Assembly: GCA_945897725.1 (NCBI GenBank)
Contig: CAMDFR010000018.1
Coordinates: forward strand, 1 to 48,102
From: Chitinophaga pinensis
Lineage (GTDB): Bacteria; Bacteroidota; Bacteroidia; Chitinophagales; CAMDFR01
Length of the DNA: 48,102 bases
Reading direction: 5' to 3'
The position numbers and the translations under genes were made by a program. The notes beneath the pieces are model-generated. The model was not told the origin of the DNA, made no database searches, and worked only from the letters and a program-made list of their open reading frames with translations. Below are positions 16,701 to 24,711 of this stretch, piece by piece (within the stretch, counting starts at the first letter, position 1; each line of letters begins with the position of its first letter).

Positions 16701-16746
16701 AGCTGGTAATAGTGATACTAGAAGTAAACTCTTCATTAAGAAATAA
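13705..16746 (+). CDS. Secreted Asp-box (BNR/sortilin-like) beta-propeller protein with T9SS sorting domain
   Basis: A 1013-residue protein. It has an N-terminal export signal (MKKSTLLFSLGFAGALFFCGSF), then repeated Asp-box motifs of the form S/T-x-D-x-G-x-x-W: TSEDGGDNW, STDHGATW, SKDGGATW, SNDGGVTW, TTDGGISW, and near the end SSDGGTNW. These mark sialidase- or sortilin-type propellers; no sialidase active-site Arg triad can be recognised, so a binding or structural role is as likely as an enzymatic one. A Ca-binding-like loop (NDGDGEPG) lies near residue 555. The end (SIFPNPLTDNGNVSFDL ... SYIIAVKAGNSDTRSKLFIKK) is a T9SS type A sorting domain, so the protein should be exported across the outer membrane and anchored or released. 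Its own hairpin terminator follows. Confidence 0.9.
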   Translation: MKKSTLLFSLGFAGALFFCGSFMLKTMTKTDARKEHKTEAQIAEEYVKLSNFFHTNMETGRVDFMDYMNAVKQAQALRTMGSRAGSLNLNWEEMGPDNVGGRTRSVLVDKQNTNLIFAGAASGGLWTSEDGGDNWKLSTAWRDAAGGGIFNSIMSITQSNDGTLYIGTGEGFAGSAPGNGVYKSTDHGATWTHLASTDIINPLNPNFGERWSVVNKVSVSPTDANHVFAALANYGLVESKDGGATWAKPAAISSNNNSGDVCFGIDDNLVYAVINGNKVWRSNDGGVTWTNLTASAPLSLYLSPASRTQIAIAPSDNNYVYLSANGPGAGCLTGVFRTTDGGISWSTLLSGGSTTDPFAQPGGGSGCQGFYDHAIAVVPNDRTKIYIAGITLWSYSEGLSWKRSDKLGTEGASYDSPHYIHADKHCIVFDPTNPERMFVGHDGGVSRTINANSGFPTPVFKSIDKNYSVTQFYAMGAGRKGDMIAGSQDNGTSYIDFNGNTSKARKESRGGDGFFCDISHLVSTVMFASVYTGDMERSGNKGSSYATFFDNNIDNDGDGEPGTNPGGSAFRTFGLLAETEDAVTSTKQSKYVNYISTYKNSTSAPILSGSVVVVTNPAGVKFNYTLPSDLAPDSIAIIAQSIASGSEISITSATGTTFLHTLVSTLAAGDSIFITDRLESRFFLGTNAGLFTGSGRVGLWVCTNPLNVSQSPRWFPIPGISGEVYALAQSADANVMYASSGSTLWRISGFNTATYNYAPALSSGVPGSSISGLTVTACSVPTSRWISGIAVDPNDDRHVVLARLGYSTAGGNVVKSTDGINFTDISGSLPNMPAYDVVIDASNRDNYIIGTELGFWTSSDGGTNWVEENNGVGWVPVYRLRQLPLYEKGCMVIYAGTFGRGMWRTTTRTNVGCKTNVGIEERAQTALSPTATLSIFPNPLTDNGNVSFDLNEASKVDISVFSLTGRLISKQTINGFAGKNTAEFNMENQAAGSYIIAVKAGNSDTRSKLFIKK

Positions 16747-16753
16747 AATATTG

Positions 16754-16800
16754 AGTAGATAAAAAAAAAGCCTCCATTGGAGGCTTTTTTTTTATCTACT
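16754..16800. terminator. Perfect 22-bp inverted repeat: bidirectional terminator reaching into the phosphoesterase coding end
   Basis: The left arm (16754-16775) and right arm (16779-16800) are perfectly complementary around an ATT loop: AGTAGAT, nine A, GCCTCC, then the mirror. A T-tract follows the GC-rich core on both strands, so it works both ways. The right arm contains the last codons and stop (Ser-Arg-stop) of the minus-strand phosphoesterase gene. Confidence 0.9.
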
Positions 16801-17295
16801 TCTCAATCCCAACTCAATGACTTCGAATACAGGAATTTTACCACTATCTAATGTGAACCTAATACATGTTCTCATCTTATGAAAACCGTGCATCCCTGCA
16901 GCACCTGGATTAATAAATAACATGTTATCTCGTTTCACATCTCTCAAAACACGTAAAATATGCGAATGACCACAAACAAAAATGGTGGGACAAAATTTCT
17001 GCAAATCTGGCAATGCCCTATCATCATATCTTTTGGGCGTACCACCATAATGATTCATATAAATTCTTTGACCTTCTAATTCAAAGAAAAGCGATGCATG
17101 ACTTCTCTGACGAATCTCAGAACTATCAATATTTCCAAAGACCAACCTACAAGGTTTAAAAGCTTCTAATTGTTCAATAATCTTTAGACTTCCTATATCT
17201 CCAGCATGCCATATCTCATCAACATCCTTAAAAAGTTCGAATATTTTTTCATCCAAGAAGGAATGAGTATCACTAAGCAACCCAATTTTTAGCAT
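16792..17295 (-). CDS. Metallophosphoesterase, YfcE/MJ0936 family
   Basis: A 167-residue calcineurin-like phosphoesterase. The metal-ligand motifs are all present in order: SDTHS (Asp9, His11), HAGDIG, FGNID, NHYGG, CGHSHI and NPGA. Members of this family are two-metal phosphodiesterases that act on cyclic or artificial phosphodiesters; the natural substrate is usually unknown. Cytoplasmic, no signal peptide. It converges with the Asp-box gene, and the shared terminator covers its last codons. It is divergent from the TPR lipoprotein gene, 68 bases away. Confidence 0.9.
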   Translation of the reverse strand: MLKIGLLSDTHSFLDEKIFELFKDVDEIWHAGDIGSLKIIEQLEAFKPCRLVFGNIDSSEIRQRSHASLFFELEGQRIYMNHYGGTPKRYDDRALPDLQKFCPTIFVCGHSHILRVLRDVKRDNMLFINPGAAGMHGFHKMRTCIRFTLDSGKIPVFEVIELGLRSR

Positions 17296-17363
17296 ACGTA
17301 AAGATAATTTTTTGTGATCCCAAATATCTAATTAAAGGCTACTTTTGTATAAATAAATGCTTC

Positions 17364-17903
17364 ATGAAAAAGTTACTATTCCTTTTTTCAATCTCATTGT
17401 TTCTTTTAGTTTCATGTACTAACAAACGAGATAAAATCACAAAAGACATTCAACAAAAAGAGTCCAAATTATTTTCAGGTGGGAATGCCTATAATTTAAA
17501 GACTCCTGAAGTTCAGGGCCTCATCGACAAATATGAGTTGTTTGCGAATACATTTCCCGATGATACTGCATCGGCTGGATACCTTTATAAAAGCGCTGAT
17601 TTATATATAGGGATAAAAAATTATAAGGCAGCAGCAAAAAGTTATGAGAAAGTAATTCATGACTATCCAAAATATAGTAAAATGTCTTATTGTATTTTTT
17701 TAGCAGGCTTTAATGCAGAGAATAATTTGCATGACATCGAAATGGCTAAGAAATATTATACGCTTTTCTTACAAAATTATCCTAACGCTTCGATGGCAAA
17801 AGATGTGCAGTTTTCTTTGCAAAATTTAGGAAGATCCGCAGATGATATTGTGAAAGAATTTGAAGAAAAACTCAAACTTCAAGACAGTCTGAAAACTTTA
17901 TAG
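17364..17903 (+). CDS. TPR-containing lipoprotein
   Basis: A 179-residue protein with a lipoprotein signal: MKKLLFLFSISLFLLVSC with Cys18 in the lipobox LVSC. Two or three TPR-like helical pairs follow (SAGYLYKSADLYIGIKNYKAAAKSYEKVIHDYP; KYYTLFLQNYPNASMAKDVQFSL), similar to the BamD/tol-pal class of periplasmic TPR lipoproteins, but too short to assign to BamD itself. Probably attached to a membrane on the periplasmic side and binding a partner protein. Its stop codon TAG is followed directly by the ATG of xerD, so the two are very likely cotranscribed. Confidence 0.78.
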   Translation: MKKLLFLFSISLFLLVSCTNKRDKITKDIQQKESKLFSGGNAYNLKTPEVQGLIDKYELFANTFPDDTASAGYLYKSADLYIGIKNYKAAAKSYEKVIHDYPKYSKMSYCIFLAGFNAENNLHDIEMAKKYYTLFLQNYPNASMAKDVQFSLQNLGRSADDIVKEFEEKLKLQDSLKTL

Positions 17904-18818
17904 ATGTGGAAATCATGGCTCATAGGATTTAAAAGTTATCTTCAACTAGAGAAATCGCTATCAGAAAATTCTGTAGAAGCATATATACACGATGTAACAA
18001 AACTCACAGAGTTCCTAGCAACTAAAGGACTTGAGCTAGGTCCACAAAAAATCACCAATGAACATATAGAGGAATTTCTCGCTTGGCTCTACGACACAGG
18101 GATTCATGATTACTCACAAGCACGAGTGCTCTCTGGCCTAAAATCATTCTTCAAATATTTATTATTAGAAGAAGTGATTGAGTTAAGTCCTGTAGAATTT
18201 ATTCAAGGTCCGAAGACACGAAGAAAACTTCCCGATACCTTAAGCTATACAGAAATAACACTACTGCTTGACAGTATAGATTTGAGTACGGTTGAAGGAA
18301 TGAGGAATCGAACCATCCTTGAGGTGCTCTATAGCTGTGGATTAAGGGTAAGCGAATGTGTGGCGCTCAAAATATCTAACCTTCACTTAGATGTTGAATT
18401 TATCCGTGTCATCGGTAAAGGGAATAAAGAAAGGCTTGTACCCATTGGTTCATCAGCTATTAAATATATCAACTTGTACAAAGACACTGTTAGAATTCAC
18501 TCGCCGATTAAAAAACATGCAGAAGATATATTATTTCTAAACAAACGAGGCGAGGCACTGAGTCGTGTGATGATTTTTCTAATGATTAAAAAGTATGCGA
18601 CTGCGATAGGTATCACAAAAAAAATTAGTCCACATACCTTCCGCCATTCCTTTGCTACACATCTTTTGGAAGGTGGTGCAGACCTTAGAGCCATTCAAGA
18701 AATGTTGGGTCATGAAAGCATCACCACCACCGAAATATATACGCATCTTGACAAAGATTTTCTGAGAAGTACTTTAATGCAGTTTCATCCGAGATATGCT
18801 AGGAAGAAAATGGAATAG
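17904..18818 (+). CDS. xerD: Site-specific tyrosine recombinase XerD/XerC type
   Basis: A 304-residue tyrosine recombinase of chromosomal Xer length. An N-terminal SAM-like core-binding domain (FKSYLQLEKSLSENSVEAYIHDV) is followed by the catalytic domain with the full active-site set: Arg148 (SCGLRVSE), Lys172 (GKGNKER), His244 and Arg247 (HTFRHSFATHLLEGG), His270 (LGHESI) and the nucleophile Tyr279 (EIYTHLDKD). In the cell it resolves chromosome dimers at dif with a partner recombinase; which of the two Xer paralogues this is cannot be settled here. It starts directly after the TPR lipoprotein stop codon. It is not in a mobile element: there are no flanking repeats or cargo genes. Confidence 0.92.
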   Translation: MWKSWLIGFKSYLQLEKSLSENSVEAYIHDVTKLTEFLATKGLELGPQKITNEHIEEFLAWLYDTGIHDYSQARVLSGLKSFFKYLLLEEVIELSPVEFIQGPKTRRKLPDTLSYTEITLLLDSIDLSTVEGMRNRTILEVLYSCGLRVSECVALKISNLHLDVEFIRVIGKGNKERLVPIGSSAIKYINLYKDTVRIHSPIKKHAEDILFLNKRGEALSRVMIFLMIKKYATAIGITKKISPHTFRHSFATHLLEGGADLRAIQEMLGHESITTTEIYTHLDKDFLRSTLMQFHPRYARKKME

Positions 18819-18854
18819 AAATCATCATTCTGATTAGATTACTTCACGGCATAT

Positions 18855-20729
18855 TTACTCCATCAATTCACTTAGTGCCAGCCATCTTTCTGTCTTTTGT
18901 TCCACCTCCTTGCTTAGTTGATCATAAGATTCAGTCAGTTGCTTTATCGTGTTATAGTCTGGCATAGCCGCCATCTTCTTTTCGATTTCTTTTTTCTTGT
19001 CTTCCATTTCAGGAATTTCTTTGTCTAGTTGCTCCCATTCCATTTTTTCTTTAAAGGATAACTTTTTTTTCTCCTTCATCTGCGTTGCCTCTACTTTGGG
19101 TGTTTCTTTAACTTCTATCGCGGTACTTTTTCTAGATTCTTTTAATTGATTCTCCGCAAATGCCCTGTATTGAGAATAGTTTCCTGGGAAGTCTTTGATG
19201 ACTCCCTCTCCTTCTAGGACAAAAATATGATCCACCATTTTATCCATAAAAAAACGATCATGGGTCACTACAATCAAACAACCTTTAAAGTCCTGTAAAA
19301 AATCTTCTAGCACTTGAAGCGTTACCACATCTAAATCATTGGTAGGCTCATCCAGAATAATAAAATTAGGATTGCCCATGAGTATGGTCATAAGGTATAA
19401 TCGACGTTGTTCTCCACCGCTAAGTTTGCTTACATAAGTATATTGCTGTGATGGCTCAAACAAAAATCTTTCCATTAACTGACCAGCCGATAACATTTTC
19501 CCATTGTTTAATGGAATATAATCTGCAATTTCACGTATGACATCTATTGCCTTTTTGGTTTGTGAGAGGTGCGCATTTTGTTGATCGTAATACCCGATTT
19601 TTACCGTATCGCCTATTACAATTTTTCCGGTATCTGGAGTATCTCTTCCTGTCATCATATTCAATAGCGTTGACTTGCCAGTTCCATTCTTACCGACGAT
19701 ACCTACTTTTTCTCCTGGAATAAATTTATAAGAAAAAGATCGAATCAAATGTTTGTCGCCATAGCTTTTAGAAATGTTATGGAACTCGGCAATCTTACCA
19801 CCTAACCTAGGCATGTTGACCTCCAATTCTACCTGCTTCTCATCCGTTTTTTTTGAAGCAACCTCTTCGAGCTGATAAAAGGCATCCACCCTTGCTTTCG
19901 CTTTTGTTCCTCTAGCGCTAGGCATTCTACGCATCCAATCAAGTTCTTTAGTCAATAGATTTTTCGCCTTATCGGTGGTTGCTTGTTCTGATGCTTTTCG
20001 TTCTGCACGTTTTTCTAAATAGTTACTATAATTGCCTTTATATTTATAAATAGTACCGCCCTCCAACTCCCAAATTTCATTACAGATATTTTCCATAAAA
20101 TATCGATCATGCGTCACCATGAATAAAGAAATAGAAGGCATCTGTAGAAATTCTTCCAGCCATTCAATCATATCTACATCCAAGTGATTGGTAGGCTCAT
20201 CTAAGATTAAAAAGTCTGGTTCACTTATTAAAATTTTGGCCAGTGCAAGTCGCTTCTGTTGACCACCCGATAAGCTATTCACTGCCTGTTCCAGATCATG
20301 AATTTTTAGTGCAGATAGAATTTTTTTTACTTTAGCTTCGATATCCCATGCTTGCAAATTATCCATCGCACTCATTACTCGCTGCAATTCTTTCTCATCC
20401 GCATTTTCATCAATAGCCTTTTCATATTCAAGAATTGTTTTTAGTCTAGGATCATCACTTTGCATAAAGGATTCTAACACAGAAACCTCAGATTCAAAGA
20501 CGGGCTTTTGAGGTAAATAGGCCATTCTAATCTCTTTATGAATCAAAACCTTCCCACCCTTCTCTGGCTTTTCCTCTCCAACCAATACCCTTATCATACT
20601 TGATTTTCCGGTACCATTTTTTGCAATCAGCGCAATTTTTTCACCCTCATTAATGTGAAAAGTTAAGTCATCAAACAAGACTTTTTCTCCATAATTTTTA
20701 GAAAGATTCTCTGCCGTTAAATAATTCAT
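18855..20729 (-). CDS. ABC-F family ATPase (Uup-like)
   Basis: A 624-residue protein with two ABC ATPase domains and no membrane segments, the mark of the ABC-F class, which acts on ribosomes rather than in transport. First domain: Walker A AKNGTGKSS (36-44), signature LSGGQQKRLAL, Walker B FLILDEPTNHLD. Second: GKNGTGKSTLL, LSGGEQRRLYL, FIILDEPTNDLD. A charged linker lies between them (about 245-300), and the end (about 550-620) is a Lys/Glu-rich coiled coil (KKKLSFKEKMEWEQLDKEIPEMEDKKKEIEKKM), which together with the DNA-binding-like C-terminal domain points to the Uup subgroup. It is the last gene of the fur-purA-pabB-X run, 12 bases after the unknown gene. Confidence 0.92.
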   Translation of the reverse strand: MNYLTAENLSKNYGEKVLFDDLTFHINEGEKIALIAKNGTGKSSMIRVLVGEEKPEKGGKVLIHKEIRMAYLPQKPVFESEVSVLESFMQSDDPRLKTILEYEKAIDENADEKELQRVMSAMDNLQAWDIEAKVKKILSALKIHDLEQAVNSLSGGQQKRLALAKILISEPDFLILDEPTNHLDVDMIEWLEEFLQMPSISLFMVTHDRYFMENICNEIWELEGGTIYKYKGNYSNYLEKRAERKASEQATTDKAKNLLTKELDWMRRMPSARGTKAKARVDAFYQLEEVASKKTDEKQVELEVNMPRLGGKIAEFHNISKSYGDKHLIRSFSYKFIPGEKVGIVGKNGTGKSTLLNMMTGRDTPDTGKIVIGDTVKIGYYDQQNAHLSQTKKAIDVIREIADYIPLNNGKMLSAGQLMERFLFEPSQQYTYVSKLSGGEQRRLYLMTILMGNPNFIILDEPTNDLDVVTLQVLEDFLQDFKGCLIVVTHDRFFMDKMVDHIFVLEGEGVIKDFPGNYSQYRAFAENQLKESRKSTAIEVKETPKVEATQMKEKKKLSFKEKMEWEQLDKEIPEMEDKKKEIEKKMAAMPDYNTIKQLTESYDQLSKEVEQKTERWLALSELME

Positions 20730-20741
20730 TTTCTTTTTTGT

Positions 20742-21425
20742 TTAAGTCAAATCACTTTCATGATGCATGGTAAACCCAAGTCTTTTGGCAGTTTTATGGG
20801 CTGTCATTCCCGTTTGTTGTATTTTTTCTAGCACCGTTAATTCTTCCACTTCCGTAAGTGAAGGCGCCCATAAATCAAACTGTATACTATATAGAATCAC
20901 TGTTTGAATCATTTCATGCATTATTTCCTGACTAAAAATTTGTTTTTCAAAATCGCCATATAAAAAGGCAAATTGTCCTTTCCCCTCTGTGAAAAAATGA
21001 TTTTCGTGATTAATAAAAATGCGAGCCATCAAATAACCAACATCATTCATTCTACCATAAGTAATAGAATCTGCTAAAAAATTATAGATCTCAATCATAC
21101 CACAATAGGCGCGTATACCATCCTCCTGGACATATTTTAGCTTTTGAATCGGATGATTGATATCGAAGGTAAAAACATTGGTATGCATGCTAAAAAACAA
21201 CATATCCCCACCGAATTTTATTTGTGCTTCAAACTTACCATTGTCCTTATATTCAACGCTCACCTCACTATCTTTCTCTGCAATTTGAGCACAAATCTCC
21301 TTAACCACCGCACTCAAAGAAGCTTTGGTTTGTTCAAAATGAGATAAAGTGTTTTTAACAATACGTTGTTTCGTGGTTGTTTTACTGAGCAAGGCGCTAA
21401 TGACTTCTTGATGGAGAATACCCAT
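20742..21425 (-). CDS. Conserved-looking protein of unknown function in the purA operon
   Basis: A 227-residue soluble protein I do not recognise as a named family. It has a helical N-terminus (MGILHQEVISALLSKTTTKQRIVKNTLSHFEQT), a central alpha/beta part (EAQIKFGGDMLFFSMHTNVFTFD), a middle segment with AYCGMIEIYNFLADSITYGRMNDVGYLMARIFINHENHFFTEGKGQFAFLYGDF, and a short helical tail with a HTH-like look (LEKIQQTGMTAHKTAKRLGF). No signal peptide and no membrane helix. Spacing is tight: 12 bases to the ABC-F gene and 9 bases from the pabB stop, so it is translated as part of this operon. Its role is open. Confidence 0.75.
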   Translation of the reverse strand: MGILHQEVISALLSKTTTKQRIVKNTLSHFEQTKASLSAVVKEICAQIAEKDSEVSVEYKDNGKFEAQIKFGGDMLFFSMHTNVFTFDINHPIQKLKYVQEDGIRAYCGMIEIYNFLADSITYGRMNDVGYLMARIFINHENHFFTEGKGQFAFLYGDFEKQIFSQEIMHEMIQTVILYSIQFDLWAPSLTEVEELTVLEKIQQTGMTAHKTAKRLGFTMHHESDLT

Positions 21426-21434
21426 GATGGCTAT

Positions 21435-22718
21435 TTAATGATTTAAAATTGATTGCAACACTTGAGACTTCAAATTTAACTCTTCCCACTCAGATTCTGG
21501 ATCAGAATCTATAGTAATGGCCCCACCACTCTGAATAGAAAGGTATCGTTGTGTTTCATTATATAAAAGAGAACGAATGACCACATTAAAATCAAAATTA
21601 TTCTCTGGCGAAAAATACCCAATTGCCCCACTGAATAATCCACGTTTGCTTTTTTCATATTGTTCAATCAATTCCATGGCCTTTATCTTCGGCGCACCTG
21701 TCATAGATCCCATAGGGAAAGAAGCCTTGATGCAGTTAATAGTGTCCTTCTCCTCTTTTAACTGGGCAGTGACCGTAGAAATCAGATGGTGAACAGTTTT
21801 GAAGCTATGAACTCCAAATAATTCTTCCACTTTTATGGAACCAGCTTCAGCGAATTTAGTCAAATCATTTCTCACTAAATCCACAATCATCACATTTTCT
21901 GCCCTCTCTTTCTCACTAAAATACAATTCCGACTTTAAAAATTCATCCTCCTCATATACCTTACTTCTTTTGATGGTTCCTTTAATAGGTTGAGAAATAA
22001 TTTTATTGCCCAACTTCTTGAGGTATCTTTCAGGACTCGCACAGGCTAGGCTTATGTCTTTGTATTTAAAGAAAGTTGTGAAGGGTGCTTTTGCTTTCTC
22101 ATTCAGCATAAAATAGATATCCAACATCGAAAGTTCTGCATCTTCTGCATATAATTCCCGACAAAGATTCATCTCATATACATCACCATTTCTGATGTGA
22201 TCTTTGATGCTATTCAATGTATCTATATAATCTTTTTTTGTGAATCTAGACTTCAGTTCAACCTTTGTATGCAAGGGCATCACAGCAATTTCTATTTTAT
22301 TAATCTGTTCAAAAAGAGCAACAGATTCAGGATAGTTCCTATTAAAAGTAACTTTATCCTCTTTTATACTGATTACATATCTTGGCTCAAAAAAATAGAG
22401 CAATGGCAATTGGATAAAATCTGCATTTGAAGAGGAGAGCTTCTCAATTTCATTTTTTAAGTCGTATGAGAGAAAACCAAACTGCCAAGACTGCTTTCCT
22501 GAACGCCACTTTTCTAACATTTCAAAACTATTTGATGGTGGACTGCTCTGTACTTCATCCAAAACATCTACTGCTAGCAAAAACTCATAAGAAGCATATT
22601 GCTTATGTGCATAGTGATTGGAGTCAAGACAACAAAGCGTCGCGAACTGAGTCGCCCATGTCAGTGCTTTTTGTTTGAATAAATCAATATTCTGTAGTGA
22701 AAATGTAGTTGATTCCAA
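21435..22718 (-). CDS. pabB: Aminodeoxychorismate synthase component I / chorismate-binding enzyme
   Basis: A 427-residue chorismate-using enzyme. The C-terminal catalytic domain (about 160-425) is well conserved: YEMNLCRELY, FSEKERAENVMIVDLVRNDL, FPMGSMTGAPKIKAMELI, and SIQSGGAITIDSDPESEWEE. The motif PIKGT (244-248) carries Lys246, the residue that marks PabB (aminodeoxychorismate synthase) rather than anthranilate synthase TrpE, where it is usually Ala. It would make 4-amino-4-deoxychorismate on the way to folate. The N-terminal part is shorter than in E. coli PabB. No glutamine amidotransferase (pabA) or lyase (pabC) gene lies beside it. It follows purA after 44 bases on the same strand. 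Confidence 0.88.
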   Translation of the reverse strand: MESTTFSLQNIDLFKQKALTWATQFATLCCLDSNHYAHKQYASYEFLLAVDVLDEVQSSPPSNSFEMLEKWRSGKQSWQFGFLSYDLKNEIEKLSSSNADFIQLPLLYFFEPRYVISIKEDKVTFNRNYPESVALFEQINKIEIAVMPLHTKVELKSRFTKKDYIDTLNSIKDHIRNGDVYEMNLCRELYAEDAELSMLDIYFMLNEKAKAPFTTFFKYKDISLACASPERYLKKLGNKIISQPIKGTIKRSKVYEEDEFLKSELYFSEKERAENVMIVDLVRNDLTKFAEAGSIKVEELFGVHSFKTVHHLISTVTAQLKEEKDTINCIKASFPMGSMTGAPKIKAMELIEQYEKSKRGLFSGAIGYFSPENNFDFNVVIRSLLYNETQRYLSIQSGGAITIDSDPESEWEELNLKSQVLQSILNH

Positions 22719-22762
22719 GGTACATAAATTGACTGAATGCGCTGCAAAGGTTCAGTAGGTTT

Positions 22763-24046
22763 TTAACTTAAAATCGAGGCATCTTTGATAATCATCTTTT
22801 CTCTATCAGGTGCATTAGATATCAAGGAAACTGGAACACCCAAATAATGCTCGATATAATTGATATAATCTTTTGCGTTAGATGGTAGCAAGTCGAAGTC
22901 AGAAACATCTTCCAAAGAGCTATTCCAACCCTTGAAGGCATCATAGATTGGATAAATTTTTTCATTCACAACATCGAAAGGTAACTGAGTCGTTTCTTTC
23001 CCTTCGTATAAATATCGATTGCAAACCTGAATGGTATCAAAGTCGTTCAACACATCTATTTTAGTAATCACTAGTTTGGTCAATCCTGTGATCATAGCCG
23101 TATATTTCAAGGCTGGCAAATCAATCCATCCGCATCTTCTAGGTCTTCCTGTGGTAGCACCAAATTCGTTGCCATTCTTACGAAGCTTCTCTCCTACTTC
23201 ATCTTCCAACTCTGTGGTAAAAGGACCAGCACCAACCCTTGTACAATAAGCTTTTGTAATGCCTATAACGTCTTTTATTTTAGAAGGCGAAATCCCCAAA
23301 CCATTACACGCGGATGCTGTTACGGTATTGGAAGAAGTCACATAAGGATAGGTTCCAAAATCGATATCCAACATACAACCTTGAGCGCCTTCTGCCAAGA
23401 CACTTTTGCCATTTTGCAAATATTCATTGATAAAATATTCACCATCCACTAATTGTAAACTTTTAAGAAACTCTATAGATTCGAAAAACGCTTTCTCATC
23501 CGCTGTAATATCAAATTCAAAATCATATAACCCTAACAAATGAAGATGCTTCTCTTTTAGTTTGTTGTAAATATTCTTAAAATCAGGATTTAAAGCATCC
23601 CCCACTCTGACACCATTTCTACCCGTTTTATCCATATAAGTTGGACCGATTCCTCTGAGCGTTGACCCGATTTTTGCAATGCCTTTTGCAGCCTCACTAG
23701 CAGCATCAAGTACTTTATGAGTTGGTAAAATTAAACTTGCTTTTTTAGAAATAAAGAGACGCTTTCTGACATCTATTCCAACACTTAAAAGATTATCAAT
23801 TTCTGCTTTTAAAGTCACAGGGTTGATCACCACACCATTGCCAATTAAGTTTACAGGACGATCGTGAAAAACGCCTGAAGGAATCGTATGCAATACCATC
23901 TTTTTTCCACCTATAACCAAAGTATGACCGGCGTTTGGTCCACCTTGGAAACGAGCCACCATATCGTATTGTGGTGCTAAGACATCTACTATTTTCCCTT
24001 TACCTTCGTCGCCCCATTGCAACCCTAATAATACATCTACTTTCAT
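22763..24046 (-). CDS. purA: Adenylosuccinate synthetase
   Basis: A 427-residue enzyme that joins IMP and aspartate using GTP, the first step from IMP to AMP. I start at the ATG at 24044-24046 (MKVDVLLGLQWGDEGKGK); an in-frame ATG at 24085 would add a Lys/Asn-rich 13-residue tag and overlap the end of fur. The P-loop-like GDEGKGK (12-18), the catalytic region NAGHTLV, and STLRGIGPTYMDKTGRNGVRVGD, TGRPRRCGWIDLPAL and TKIDVL are intact. It lies 22 bases after fur and 44 before pabB. The purA-fur pair next to a Rel gene is an arrangement I recall as recurrent in this phylum. (p)ppGpp is known to inhibit this enzyme in other bacteria. Confidence 0.96.
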   Translation of the reverse strand: MKVDVLLGLQWGDEGKGKIVDVLAPQYDMVARFQGGPNAGHTLVIGGKKMVLHTIPSGVFHDRPVNLIGNGVVINPVTLKAEIDNLLSVGIDVRKRLFISKKASLILPTHKVLDAASEAAKGIAKIGSTLRGIGPTYMDKTGRNGVRVGDALNPDFKNIYNKLKEKHLHLLGLYDFEFDITADEKAFFESIEFLKSLQLVDGEYFINEYLQNGKSVLAEGAQGCMLDIDFGTYPYVTSSNTVTASACNGLGISPSKIKDVIGITKAYCTRVGAGPFTTELEDEVGEKLRKNGNEFGATTGRPRRCGWIDLPALKYTAMITGLTKLVITKIDVLNDFDTIQVCNRYLYEGKETTQLPFDVVNEKIYPIYDAFKGWNSSLEDVSDFDLLPSNAKDYINYIEHYLGVPVSLISNAPDREKMIIKDASILS

Positions 24047-24068
24047 GCTTCTATTTTTGTTATGATAA

Positions 24069-24569
24069 TTATTTTTTCTCTTCACTAGAGGGCTGTGGCG
24101 ACTCTAGTTCATTATTCATTCTAATCAGCTGACAATTGCCACAAATGCCATACAAGTTCAAGGCGTGATGCGTTATTTTAAAATTCAATAAATCGCCCAT
24201 CATGGTCTGTATCTGTTGAATTCTAGGATCGCAAAACTCTACCACTTTCTTACAATCTACACATATAATGTGATCATGCTGCTTATAACCATAAGATTTT
24301 TCGTATTGCGCCCTATTTCTACCAAATTGATGTTTTTTAATCAAATCACAACTCAGCAATAGCTCCAAAGTATTGTACACCGTGGCCCTGCTCACATTCA
24401 GTTTTTTGGCCAACAAATCATCATATAAATCATCTGCATTGAAATGATCGTTTCGGGAATATATTTCATCCAAAATAGCGTATCTTTCGGGGGTCTTTCG
24501 TAGACTATGACCTTCTAAATGTGCAGAAAATATATTCCTTATCTCAGGCAGTATCTCATTTTTTTTCAC
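24069..24569 (-). CDS. Fur-family metal- or peroxide-responsive transcriptional regulator
   Basis: A 166-residue regulator with a Fur winged helix (LRKTPERYAILDEIYSRNDHFNADDLYDDL, then LNVSRATVYNTLELLLSCDLI) and a dimerisation domain with the HDHIICVDC metal/zinc motif. Two CxxC pairs, Cys103/Cys106 and Cys143/Cys146, match the structural zinc site of Fur and PerR. Which subfamily (Fur, PerR or Zur) cannot be told from sequence. It is the first gene of the fur-purA-pabB-X-uup run. Its start lies just downstream of a TACCTTTG -7 box on the minus strand. Confidence 0.9.
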   Translation of the reverse strand: MKKNEILPEIRNIFSAHLEGHSLRKTPERYAILDEIYSRNDHFNADDLYDDLLAKKLNVSRATVYNTLELLLSCDLIKKHQFGRNRAQYEKSYGYKQHDHIICVDCKKVVEFCDPRIQQIQTMMGDLLNFKITHHALNLYGICGNCQLIRMNNELESPQPSSEEKK

Positions 24570-24573
24570 TTAA

Positions 24574-24581
24574 CAAAGGTA
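24574..24581 (-). promoter_or_regulatory. Candidate -7 box for the fur-purA operon
   Basis: On the minus strand this reads TACCTTTG, a perfect TAnnTTTG, five bases before the ATG of the Fur-family gene, again implying a nearly leaderless transcript. No good TTG is found 17-23 bases upstream. The palindrome-like TAAAATTTTA at 24604-24613 lies upstream of it. Confidence 0.3.
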
Positions 24582-24711
24582 GGATAAGCAAAAAAATTAG
24601 TGTTAAAATTTTATAAACAATAAATTTACATTTCACTCGTTAAGCAACAAAGGAAATAATCTAACGTTAAACCATCAGAAATAAACTCATTTTAAACTTA
24701 AATATTCACCA

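Noticed and set aside
17904..18818. The recombinase as an integrase of a mobile element
   Set aside because: Length and motifs fit chromosomal XerD; there is no att repeat, cargo, or adjacent tRNA.
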